Positions 9,255 through 18,121 of a stretch of 38,379 nucleotides of DNA are shown one piece after another. Origin of the DNA: Lutibacter sp. (lineage in GTDB: Bacteria; Bacteroidota; Bacteroidia; Flavobacteriales; Flavobacteriaceae). Every line of letters starts with the position of its first letter. The stretch's first letter is position 1. Location of the stretch: contig JACUUQ010000003.1 in assembly GCA_014859175.1 (NCBI GenBank), forward strand, positions 1 through 38,379, written 5' to 3'. The notes beneath the pieces are model-generated. The model was not told the DNA's origin. It was given only the letters and a program-made list of their open reading frames with translations, and did no database searches. The translations under genes and the position numbers were made by a program.

Positions 9255-11891
9255 TTATAGTGAAAATCTAACCTTAAATAAAACCTGAGTTGGTCTTAAA
9301 TTAAAATTCGATTCCAAGTAGCTAAAATTATCAATAGACACAGTTCTGTAATTTTGGGTATTGAAAATGTTGTTCCATTGCCATTCAAAATCGATGTTTT
9401 TCTTTTTCCAAGTGTAGCGATAGACGATGTCTGCGAAAACATTTTCTTTGTTTTCAGATAATAAACTGTTCTTGATGTATTCGGTTTTTAAACCAATATA
9501 TTGATTGTCTTTTGGGTAAAAATTTACGTTGAATTTATGAAATTTTTGTGTTATGTTTTGGTTGTTTTGTCCTTGAATTTTGTTGTTAGAAAGCTGAAAA
9601 ATAGATTCCAACTCCATATTTAACCAATCTGTAATATCAGTATCAATTTTTCCATTAAATCGCCAATTTTGATTGGCAATATCGGTAATTACAGCGTTTA
9701 GTATTTGTTGAAAATCTTGTAAACTATAATTGGCACTTAAAGTAAGATTGGTGTTTATTGAACTAATGTATTTACTAGATCTAGTGGAAAAATTATGAGA
9801 TTGTCTTTTGTTATCTTGCGCTATTGCTTGTAATTCAGTAGCGCCATTGTCTAAAATTTGTGTATTGTAAAGTAAATTATTGGTTGTGGTTGTGTTGGAA
9901 TACACCAAGCTAAAAAATAAAGCATTAAAAGGATTTCTATAATTAATAGATGCAGAATAACTTATATTTTGCATCTCGGGTAAAGGCGCATCTATGCGCT
10001 GAATGTTTCTATAATTTTGTAAAATATAATTATAATATACTTGATTAATAGTACCAAACTGATTGCTTAAACTTGCTGATGACCCTACACGCCAGAAATT
10101 GGATAAATCATAATTTAAGGACAAACGCGGCTCAAAAGTAAAACGATTTAAGTTTTGTTCTTTTTGAAGAGGCTTGTCTTCTAAATGGTAATTATGAAAA
10201 TTTAGAGGCATTGTTAATTCCATACGCCATTTATCTTTTTTATATTGTGTTTGTAAATTGAAATATATTTTAGAACGCGACCAGTCTAAATTATTTTCAA
10301 AAATATTAGTTTGCGTTGCATCTGTTGATGTCAAGATTTTACTATCTAAATTTTGCTTTTCAAATTGAATACCAAATTTCGGGCTAATACTAAATTGTTT
10401 CCAACCCTTTGTAAAACCTAATGAATTGTTGGTGTAAAATGTGTTGAGTGCTATTTCTTGCGCAACTTCATCAAAAGCGTTGCCATTGTTGAGTAAATCA
10501 TTAAACTGACCTGGATTTACAGTTAATGATTGCGGTGTTTTATTAAGTCCAATATAAGAATTAAGCGTTATAATTTGCTTACCTAAAGGGAATAAGGTTT
10601 TTAAATTATTTGATAATTTGAAATATTGATTGCTTAAACGCTGTTTAACATTGTCATTGTTTAATTGAATAGCACCTTGCTGACTATCCCAAAACCCTTG
10701 AAATTGCAAACTGTTTTTTAGAAAATTTTTATTGGTGTTTTTTTGAAGCGTTAAATTGGTTTCTAATATATTTGTATAGAGCTGATTATATTTATTTTCA
10801 AATAAATTTATAGTGTCGTTTGCTGTGAAAAACTGTGTATTGGTAAATCCGTTTTGTTGCTGATAATCGTTAAGATATGATAAATTTAGACGAAGTTCAT
10901 AATCGTTTTTTAATTTATATAAATAATTAGTAGTAATTAAATGGATGTTATTATCCAGCCATCGTTTTTCTGAAAAGTTAGGCACTTTTAATTGTTGAAT
11001 GGCGAGCCAATCTTGTTTTTCATCATTGCGTTCAAATTGTTCTAGTAGGTCTTCTAGGGTTAACACTTTTAATTGAGATGCTACATTATTACCTGTGTTA
11101 TTAGTTTGATAAGAGCTTAGCATTTGCTGTTTCTTTGAAAACAACATGGGTGTAAGATTAACATCCCAAAGTAAAGGACTCAATCCACTACCAATTTTTG
11201 CTTGACCTGTAAAGGTGTAACTGTTTTTAAGTTTAATATTAATGGCGGCTTGGTCTGAATAGACTAAGCTATCCAATATCTTTATAGGTTGATGATTTTC
11301 TAAAATCTGAACTTTAGTTACTTCTTTATATGGCAAATTACTGTTGGCAAGATTGTATTTGCCTTCTAATAAATCAAGTCCTTCAATATAGTATTTATTT
11401 ATGGGTTTGCCTTGATAGAGTATTTTACCGTCGCTTAACACTTCTATGCCTGGCATATTTTTTAAGACATCTGCGATGGTTCTATCTTCCTGTTTTGAAA
11501 ATGCGTTAACGGAATAATTTATAGTATCTCCTTTGCGGGAAATTGGGCTTGATTTTATAACAACTTCCTTTAATTCTGTGGCTTCTTCTTGTAAAACAAA
11601 ATCTAAGGTTTGTGTCTTATTATCAAAAGACTTGACAATAGTTTTGTAACCCATTGACCTAATATTAAGCTGCAATTCTTTAGAACTACTTTTTATTGAA
11701 ATTGAAAACCTTCCATCTCCGTCAGAAATGGCATAGTTTAAAATGTCGTCTGTATTTAGGTCAGTGATTGTTACACTGGCACTAGAAACTGGTTTGGCGT
11801 GTTCTGTTTTTAAAATACCACTAATTGTTGTTTGAGAATAACCGCACAAAGAAAAACCGATGAAAAACCCCAAAATTAAAATTTGCTTCAT
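9255..11891 (-). CDS. TonB-dependent receptor-like outer membrane protein with carboxypeptidase-regulatory-like domain
   Basis: Signal peptide, ISGILKTEHAKPVSSASVTITDL repeat-like domain, plug-like DVLKNMPGIEVLSDGKILYQGKPINKYYIEGLDLL, and a long barrel. Overlaps the GLPGLI gene by 4 bp. Confidence 0.87.
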   Translation of the reverse strand: MKQILILGFFIGFSLCGYSQTTISGILKTEHAKPVSSASVTITDLNTDDILNYAISDGDGRFSISIKSSSKELQLNIRSMGYKTIVKSFDNKTQTLDFVLQEEATELKEVVIKSSPISRKGDTINYSVNAFSKQEDRTIADVLKNMPGIEVLSDGKILYQGKPINKYYIEGLDLLEGKYNLANSNLPYKEVTKVQILENHQPIKILDSLVYSDQAAINIKLKNSYTFTGQAKIGSGLSPLLWDVNLTPMLFSKKQQMLSSYQTNNTGNNVASQLKVLTLEDLLEQFERNDEKQDWLAIQQLKVPNFSEKRWLDNNIHLITTNYLYKLKNDYELRLNLSYLNDYQQQNGFTNTQFFTANDTINLFENKYNQLYTNILETNLTLQKNTNKNFLKNSLQFQGFWDSQQGAIQLNNDNVKQRLSNQYFKLSNNLKTLFPLGKQIITLNSYIGLNKTPQSLTVNPGQFNDLLNNGNAFDEVAQEIALNTFYTNNSLGFTKGWKQFSISPKFGIQFEKQNLDSKILTSTDATQTNIFENNLDWSRSKIYFNLQTQYKKDKWRMELTMPLNFHNYHLEDKPLQKEQNLNRFTFEPRLSLNYDLSNFWRVGSSASLSNQFGTINQVYYNYILQNYRNIQRIDAPLPEMQNISYSASINYRNPFNALFFSLVYSNTTTTNNLLYNTQILDNGATELQAIAQDNKRQSHNFSTRSSKYISSINTNLTLSANYSLQDFQQILNAVITDIANQNWRFNGKIDTDITDWLNMELESIFQLSNNKIQGQNNQNITQKFHKFNVNFYPKDNQYIGLKTEYIKNSLLSENKENVFADIVYRYTWKKKNIDFEWQWNNIFNTQNYRTVSIDNFSYLESNFNLRPTQVLFKVRFSL

Positions 11892-12682
11892 TCATTATTG
11901 ACTTTTAATTCAATTGGGTTGTTTTTATGTTTGTTTCTTTCTCTATGATTTCTGTCATATTTATCCATACCTTCTTTAGGAATTTGAATACCTGGGTTTT
12001 GCAAAACTAATGACGGTTTTTGCTTTACACGTTCTTTAAAATCATTAAAATCTTTGTTTGAAATTAATTTATATTCTTCCGAAACAATATACGGTTTGTT
12101 GTCTGACAATTCTTGTATTGAAAAGGCTTTGAAGTGATAATGATTTTTCTCATCATAGAGTTCTAAAATTAAGCCAGGTAATCCTTTAAATTTATAAGGC
12201 CCGTCTTGTATAGAAATTTCATTTGTGTACCAAGCTGTATAATTTCTACCTTTAAATGAGGTGGTAGCTTTATGCACTTTATAATCTAAAACTGTTTTTG
12301 TTGAACCATTTATAATTTCCCATTTAAAATCAATACTTTCAGAAAGTTTAAATTTAAAAGCTGTGTAATCGTAATATGAACTTATATTATTGTTATTAAA
12401 CACCTTTTCAATAGTATAGTTAAATTTTGGTTTATTAATACTAAAGAGTGATTGAGGGTTGTTAGATTGTAAAATGGAATCTTTAAGAAAAATTGATTCA
12501 GGTCTAAAATATGAATATTTAGATTTTTTAATGTCTAAATACATTATTTCATTTTGAATGCTTTTTGAATTTGTAGAGTCTATTTGAAAATTTAATTCAT
12601 ATTTGACTCTATAATTTGTTTGTGAATAAGCAAATTGTATCAAAAGAAAAAATAATAATAAATTAATAAAGTATTGTTTCAT
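11888..12682 (-). CDS. GLPGLI family protein
   Basis: Signal peptide, YTAWYTNEISIQDGPYKFKGLPGLILELYD (literal GLPGLI signature). Confidence 0.95.
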   Translation of the reverse strand: MKQYFINLLLFFLLIQFAYSQTNYRVKYELNFQIDSTNSKSIQNEIMYLDIKKSKYSYFRPESIFLKDSILQSNNPQSLFSINKPKFNYTIEKVFNNNNISSYYDYTAFKFKLSESIDFKWEIINGSTKTVLDYKVHKATTSFKGRNYTAWYTNEISIQDGPYKFKGLPGLILELYDEKNHYHFKAFSIQELSDNKPYIVSEEYKLISNKDFNDFKERVKQKPSLVLQNPGIQIPKEGMDKYDRNHRERNKHKNNPIELKVNNE

Positions 12683-12709
12683 TGGATTTGTTTTAAAGTT
12701 AGAAAAATA

Positions 12710-12737
12710 GAGGATGTCTTTTTAAAAAGACATCCTC
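12710..12737. terminator. Perfect 28-bp inverted repeat, putative terminator/attenuator between peptide gene and GLPGLI gene
   Basis: GAGGATGTCTTTTT|AAAAAGACATCCTC, 7 nt after the peptide stop codon, followed on the minus strand by CTATTTTTCT. Confidence 0.75.
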
Positions 12738-12744
12738 AGAAATA

Positions 12745-12957
12745 TTAGCATCCACCATCCCATTCCCACAGGAATGCTGCTAATTGAGCAGTGCTTACGC
12801 CTTCGTGGCAAACTTCCCACGATCCTCCACAAGAGTCATTAAAATCAAAGCACTCCATTGCTAAGACTTCCTCCTCAATAGCTACGTTTGAATCAATATT
12901 TGCAAAACTAAGTGAAGATGCGAAAACAAATGCCAAAGTTAAAAATAAATTTTTCAT
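12745..12957 (-). CDS. Short secreted acidic Cys-containing peptide (70 aa)
   Basis: Signal peptide MKNLFLTLAFVFASSLSFA, then a ~51-aa mature region with 4 Cys, 3 Trp and no Lys/Arg. Followed by a hairpin and the GLPGLI and TonB genes. Confidence 0.8.
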   Translation of the reverse strand: MKNLFLTLAFVFASSLSFANIDSNVAIEEEVLAMECFDFNDSCGGSWEVCHEGVSTAQLAAFLWEWDGGC

Positions 12958-13006
12958 AATTTTAAAATTTAATAAGTTAAGTGAGCACTATTGCTCGTTA
13001 TTTTTT

Positions 13007-13041
13007 TGCTTACTTTAAATAATATGATTAGTTAGTAAGCA
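13007..13041. promoter_or_regulatory. Inverted repeat TGCTTAC-N21-GTAAGCA upstream of the peptide gene
   Basis: 7-bp perfect arms ~50-85 bp upstream of the peptide start codon. Confidence 0.35.
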
Positions 13042-13076
13042 TACTTTAAGGCGCGTCTAAACAAAACGTGTTTGTG

Positions 13077-13108
13077 TTTTGTAATATCGGCAAGGGGCCT
13101 TACCTTTG
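13077..13108 (+). promoter_or_regulatory. Bacteroidota-type promoter TTTTG-N19-TACCTTTG
   Basis: Good match to the -33 TTTG / -7 TAnnTTTG consensus with 19-bp spacing. Points away from the peptide operon, with no credible ORF downstream. Confidence 0.55.
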
Positions 13109-13528
13109 TAAAACTTTCCTCTGGTTGTTTTTTGTCTATCTTATAGGCAGATTGGGTATTAAATTTAACATTTTAGAATCTTTTAGTTTTTTCCTCAAAC
13201 CAGAGGTATTTTTATCCGAAAGGCTTAAAGCTTTTAAAAACTCGCAATTTTATTTAATCTTTTGGAAATTAAATAAAAGTAGCGTTTTTATAAGTCGTAA
13301 GATAAGGCTTAAAAAAATGACAAGAGTTTAATTTTCCCATACAAAAAGTAAGGCTTAACCATACAATTTTAAGCCCTCAAAAAATGTTAAAAGTCAGAAA
13401 AACAATATATTAATAAATTTGAACCAAAAATATCACATAAAATATATAAAAAAAGAGTATTTTTTAGGAGGATAAAAACGCGTGAAAAGGGAAAGTTAAA
13501 AAATAAAGTGAATGCTACTTAAACGGTC

Positions 13529-14422
13529 TTATATAATTCCTATTCCGAACAAAATAGAAAACAAAAAAGTGCTCAATGCCAATTTTTTTAATTCGGGATC
13601 CAAAAGTACGGGTTTTTTATTACGAACCACTACCAAAAAATGTTTTCCAATTGGAATATAGGCCAGCAAAAATAACAGTTGATGCAAAGATTTGTAAAAC
13701 ATAAATGTGTACAATGAAGCAAACATAAACGATGCAATCAATAAAAAATAATGGTAATATTTGGCGTAGGCAACACCTATTTTTACCACAATGGTATTTT
13801 TACCCGATTTTGCATCAGATACGCTGTCGCGCATATTGTTTAAATTTAATACGCCAATGCTCAAAAAACCAATGGAAAATGCCGGTAAAAAAATGGTGAG
13901 GTCTAGCTGTTTTGTGAACAAATAATAACTGCCGCAAACACTTAACAATCCGAAAAACAGGAATACAAAGAAATCCCCGAATCCGCTGTAGCCATAGGCT
14001 TTATTTCCCATAGTGTATTTTACTGCGGCTGCGATACTCGCGATTCCCAACACAAAAAACACCAATAAATTTACAAAATCGTCTTTGCCAAAAGCAATGT
14101 AAATAAGTAAAATAGCAATAAGTAAAGTTATTGCACTTGTTATTTTAATAGTTTTTAACAATTGTTCCGGAGAAATTTCACCACTTTGTATGGCGCGTTT
14201 AGGACCAATTCTATCATCATTGTCGGTTCCTTTAACGCCATCGCCATAATCGTTGGCGAAGTTGGAAATAATTTGAAAACCAACAGTGGTCAGCAAAGCC
14301 AGCGCACAAATTAACCAATTGAAATGACCATGAGACGCCGCTAAAAAACTGCCGACAATAATTCCTGAAACGGACAATGGCAGCGTTCTTAAACGAGCGG
14401 CTTTCAAATAGATTTTAAACAT
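13529..14422 (-). CDS. menA: 1,4-dihydroxy-2-naphthoate polyprenyltransferase
   Basis: UbiA-family motif NFANDYGDGVKGTDNDDRIGPKRAIQSG; NLNNMRDSVSDAKSGKNTIVVKIG. Confidence 0.93.
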   Translation of the reverse strand: MFKIYLKAARLRTLPLSVSGIIVGSFLAASHGHFNWLICALALLTTVGFQIISNFANDYGDGVKGTDNDDRIGPKRAIQSGEISPEQLLKTIKITSAITLLIAILLIYIAFGKDDFVNLLVFFVLGIASIAAAVKYTMGNKAYGYSGFGDFFVFLFFGLLSVCGSYYLFTKQLDLTIFLPAFSIGFLSIGVLNLNNMRDSVSDAKSGKNTIVVKIGVAYAKYYHYFLLIASFMFASLYTFMFYKSLHQLLFLLAYIPIGKHFLVVVRNKKPVLLDPELKKLALSTFLFSILFGIGII

Positions 14423-14457
14423 GGTGCAATTTTTTCAATAGCTGCTTGTCATAAAAT

Positions 14458-15237
14458 TTATAAATCTTCGGCGTTGGCAATTAATTCGGCAATGTCCATC
14501 ACTTCAACGCTATGTTCTTGGTCTTTTGCTTTAATGCCGTCGGTGATCATCGTATTGCAAAACGGGCAACCTGTGGCAATAATATTTGGTTTTGTTTCTA
14601 ACGCTTCTTCTGTGCGTTCAACATTGATCTCTTTATTTCCTTTTTCAGCATCTTTAAACATTTGGGCACCACCGGCACCACAACAAAGTCCGTTGGTTTT
14701 ACAACGTTTCATTTCAACTATTTCCGCTTCTAATTTCTCAAGCAACAAACGTGGTGCTTCATAAACATCGTTTGCCCTGCCTAAATAACAAGGATCGTGA
14801 AAAGTAATGCGTTTACCTTTGAATTTTCCGCCTTCGATGGTGATTTTTCCTTCATCCAACAAAGATTTTAAAAATTCGGTATGATGCAATACTTCATATT
14901 TCCCGCCAAGTTCGGGATATTCATTTTTTAAGGTGTTGAAGCAATGCGGACAAGCAGTCACTATTTTTTTGACTTCATAGGCATTCAAAACCTCAATATT
15001 GGTCATTGCCTGCATTTGAAACAAAAATTCATTCCCCGCTCTTTTGGCAGGATCACCCGTACAACTTTCTTCGGTACCCAAAACGGCAAATTGTACATTT
15101 GCCTTGTTTAAAATTTTTACAAAAGCTTTGGTGATTTTTTTTGCTCTGTCGTCAAAACTTCCGGCACATCCAACCCAAAATAAAACATCAGGTTGAATAC
15201 CTTGTGCGGTCATTTCAGCCATTGTAGGTACATTCAT
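14458..15237 (-). CDS. (Fe-S)-binding protein with CCG domains (HdrB/LutA/GlpC-like)
   Basis: VGCAGSFDDRAKK, CPHCFNTLKNEYP, HDPCYLGR, CCGAGGAQMF and CPFCNTMI. Confidence 0.9.
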   Translation of the reverse strand: MNVPTMAEMTAQGIQPDVLFWVGCAGSFDDRAKKITKAFVKILNKANVQFAVLGTEESCTGDPAKRAGNEFLFQMQAMTNIEVLNAYEVKKIVTACPHCFNTLKNEYPELGGKYEVLHHTEFLKSLLDEGKITIEGGKFKGKRITFHDPCYLGRANDVYEAPRLLLEKLEAEIVEMKRCKTNGLCCGAGGAQMFKDAEKGNKEINVERTEEALETKPNIIATGCPFCNTMITDGIKAKDQEHSVEVMDIAELIANAEDL

Positions 15238-15258
15238 AAGTCTGCTTTTTATATTTAT

Positions 15259-15705
15259 TTATTCGTGCTGACCATCGTCAAACACTTGAATAGTTACTTC
15301 TTTGTTGATTAAATCGGTAAATTTACCGCGGTAACGTGTTGCTTTCACCAAGTGATTGTCAATCCAATGGTAGTTTCCTCCTCTTGGTTTTCCCATCAAC
15401 ATTCCGTGATATTTGAATCCATGTTTTTTAAGCCAAGTTTCTGTAACTGCACGATGTGCTTCCGTTCTTGATGTAAAAAAGAAAATAATATGGCCTTCGT
15501 CATACCATTTATTCAATGTTGCAATCGCATCAGGATAAGCTTCTGCAGTAACCATGCGCTCTGGTTCTTCATTGGGAATATCTTCTCCAACGGTTCCGTC
15601 AATATCGATTAAATAATTTTTGATTCCTTCAGGTAAAATTGGGCTGATATGCATTCCTGCTTCAACTTTTTCGTGTAATAATTTTTCTACATCCTCATTT
15701 TTCAT
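15259..15705 (-). CDS. HAD-like hydrolase domain protein
   Basis: YLIDIDGTVGEDIPNEEP (DxDGT) and FFFTSRTEAHRAVTETWLKKHG; located between the two Fe-S genes. Confidence 0.75.
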   Translation of the reverse strand: MKNEDVEKLLHEKVEAGMHISPILPEGIKNYLIDIDGTVGEDIPNEEPERMVTAEAYPDAIATLNKWYDEGHIIFFFTSRTEAHRAVTETWLKKHGFKYHGMLMGKPRGGNYHWIDNHLVKATRYRGKFTDLINKEVTIQVFDDGQHE

Positions 15706-15737
15706 GATAAAAGATTTTATTGTTTTTAGTTAGTAAT

Positions 15738-17036
15738 TTATTCGTCTTTCCAGTTAAGTCGGTCCATTTGGTTGTATTGCCAAGGAGCGCCGTTGTTCTC
15801 AATATTTGTCATCATACTGTTCAATTCTGTCGGCGCTGCCGATTGTTCCATCACCAAATAACGGCGTAAATCGATGATAATTGAAAGCGGATCAATGTTT
15901 ACCGGACATTCTTCAACACAGGCATTGCAACTTGTGCAGGCCCAAATTTCTTCAGCGGAGATATAATCGTTTAATAATTGTTTGCCATCATCAATAAACT
16001 TGCCATTTTTATCGATGTTTTTGCCAACCTCCTCCAAGCGGTCTCTGGTTTTCATCATAATGGCACGCGGAGAAAGCTCTTTTCCGGTGATATTTGCCGG
16101 ACAAGCAGCTGTGCATCTTCCGCATTCGGTACAGGTATAGGCATTCAGTAATTGCACCCAATTCAAATCTGCAACATCACTTGCGCCAAATTTTTCTGGT
16201 GGCGCGGCATTTTCATCAGGCGCCGCATAAGGATCGGCACTTGGATCCATCATTAATTTAACCTCATTGGTGACAGCTTCCAAATTGGTAAACTGACCTT
16301 TAGGTTTTAGATTTGCAAAATACGTATTTGGGAAAGCCAACAATATGTGCAAGTGTTTTGAATAGTATAAATAATTCAAAAATATTAAAATACCTACAAT
16401 ATGCAGCCACCAGGCGGTTCTTTCAATTGTGTGTACCACAGTAAAACTAGACTCTTGAAACAGCGAAGCAATGTATTGGCTGATTGGATTTCCAACATTT
16501 AAATTTTGAAAATGATTGTCGGTGGCATTCATTAAAAGGAATAACGACATTAAAACCATTTCGAAATACAAAATATTCAACGCGTCATTTTTTGGCCAGC
16601 CTTTCATTTCCTTATTCCAGAAACGCGGAATTTGCAACACCATTCTGCGCATCCAAAATATGATTACTGAAGCCAAAACAAGGAATGCCAATATTTCGAA
16701 TGACCCAATTAAAAAACCATAAAAACCACCTAAAACAGAAAAAACGCGATGCGTTCCAAAAAGTCCGTCGATAATAATTTCCAGAACTTCAATATTGATG
16801 ATAATAAAACCTGCGTAAACGATGATATGAAGTATTCCGGCGATTGGCCGTTTTACCATTTTTGATTGCCCTAAAGCAATTTTCAGCATATTATTGAAAC
16901 GCTCTTTTGGTAAATCGGATCGGTCAATATTTTTGCCAAGCTTGATATTCCTGACAATTTTTTTGCTGTTTTTCACAAAAAACCCAATTCCGATTATTAA
17001 AAGAATTGCAAATGCGATGTTATCGATATAATTCAT
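15738..17036 (-). CDS. Membrane-bound (Fe-S) protein with two 4Fe-4S motifs (HdrC/nitrate-reductase-gamma-like)
   Basis: N-terminal transmembrane region, then CTECGRCTAACPANITG and CTSCNACVEECPVNIDP. Confidence 0.9.
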   Translation of the reverse strand: MNYIDNIAFAILLIIGIGFFVKNSKKIVRNIKLGKNIDRSDLPKERFNNMLKIALGQSKMVKRPIAGILHIIVYAGFIIINIEVLEIIIDGLFGTHRVFSVLGGFYGFLIGSFEILAFLVLASVIIFWMRRMVLQIPRFWNKEMKGWPKNDALNILYFEMVLMSLFLLMNATDNHFQNLNVGNPISQYIASLFQESSFTVVHTIERTAWWLHIVGILIFLNYLYYSKHLHILLAFPNTYFANLKPKGQFTNLEAVTNEVKLMMDPSADPYAAPDENAAPPEKFGASDVADLNWVQLLNAYTCTECGRCTAACPANITGKELSPRAIMMKTRDRLEEVGKNIDKNGKFIDDGKQLLNDYISAEEIWACTSCNACVEECPVNIDPLSIIIDLRRYLVMEQSAAPTELNSMMTNIENNGAPWQYNQMDRLNWKDE

Positions 17037-17087
17037 ACATTTTGGTTTTTTACTGTTTTTAATTTTTTATCGCTGGTTTACTGATTT

Positions 17088-18059
17088 TTATTTTTCTGTC
17101 TCAATCTCAGGTTCAGGTTCCGCGATGTAACCCTTATCCTTTTTTCCGAATAAAGAAAAGTGAACAAAACGTTTTGGGTGTAATTTCATTTCGCGCAACA
17201 ACTCGTCCAATTCTTTTGAAGCACTTGTGAGATTGTTGTACATTTCTTCATCTTTCAATAATTTACCCAAAGTTCCTTTTCCCGATTCTGCATTTGCTAA
17301 AATACCATTTAAACTATTCACGGTAGTTTCTAAATTTTTGATGGTTGTTCCCAGGTTTGAATTTGCCAAAGAATCTGAAAGTTTTGCAAAATTGCTGGTC
17401 ATCAACTCAGCATTTGTCATTGTATTCCCAATCTTAACTTTATTGGTCGCCACCATTTCATTAACTGATTTTGAGATGGCATTAAAGTTTGAAATTGTGG
17501 CATTTAACTCAGCAATGCTCGATTTTAGGTTTTCCCTGGTTTTGGCATACATAATTTCATTGATGCCAACCAAAAGAGAATCGGCGCTCACAACAGCGCT
17601 TTCAACTTTTTCAAAAAGTGGTTTTAAGTTTTCGGAAACGGAAGTGATCACATCCGTTTCTGTTTCACCCTTTAAATAATCTCCAGGTTTTGCAATTTCG
17701 CCTTCATAGGATGGAACGAGCGCCAAAGATTTTCCGCCCATTAAACTGGTGTTGTAAATTTTGGCAACGCTGTTTTTTGAAAATTCCAAATCTGTATTCA
17801 CGCTAAATTCCACAATCAACCAGCCACGCTTTTCAGGGTTTTTATTAAACGTTACCGCAACAACTTTTCCAACTTCAACACCACTTAATGAAACAATGCT
17901 TGCAGTATTTAAACCCTGCACATCGCTATATTCAGTGAAATAGGTTTTTGATGGTGCATCAAATAAATTAAGGCCTTTTAGGTAATTGTATCCCCAAATA
18001 AATAAGGCAATTACAGCAACGGCAACAATGCCTGTTTTTAATTCTCTGCTAATTTTCAA
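17088..18059 (-). CDS. MlaD/MCE family protein
   Basis: Single N-terminal TM, YFTEYSDVQGLNTASIVSLSGVEVGKV and GGKSLALVPS. Confidence 0.9.
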   Translation of the reverse strand: MKISRELKTGIVAVAVIALFIWGYNYLKGLNLFDAPSKTYFTEYSDVQGLNTASIVSLSGVEVGKVVAVTFNKNPEKRGWLIVEFSVNTDLEFSKNSVAKIYNTSLMGGKSLALVPSYEGEIAKPGDYLKGETETDVITSVSENLKPLFEKVESAVVSADSLLVGINEIMYAKTRENLKSSIAELNATISNFNAISKSVNEMVATNKVKIGNTMTNAELMTSNFAKLSDSLANSNLGTTIKNLETTVNSLNGILANAESGKGTLGKLLKDEEMYNNLTSASKELDELLREMKLHPKRFVHFSLFGKKDKGYIAEPEPEIETEK

Positions 18060-18121
18060 ATCGTTTCAATTTTATTTGAGCAAAATTACTACTTATTTTT
18101 GGGAGTAATAATAAAAATATA

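Noticed and set aside
13068-13331. 87-aa + strand ORF after the cassette
   Set aside because: Its start lies upstream of the predicted promoter elements. The sequence is low complexity and Phe/Lys-rich with no recognisable domain; it is more likely non-coding.
9184-13531. Short shared string AACGGTCTTA near both cassette ends as possible target-site duplication
   Set aside because: Only 10 bp and not placed at both exact junctions; no transposase or terminal inverted repeats found. The menA duplication is a better explanation.
17227-17679. 150-aa + ORF opposite the MCE gene
   Set aside because: Antisense shadow ORF; the conserved MCE protein is on the minus strand.
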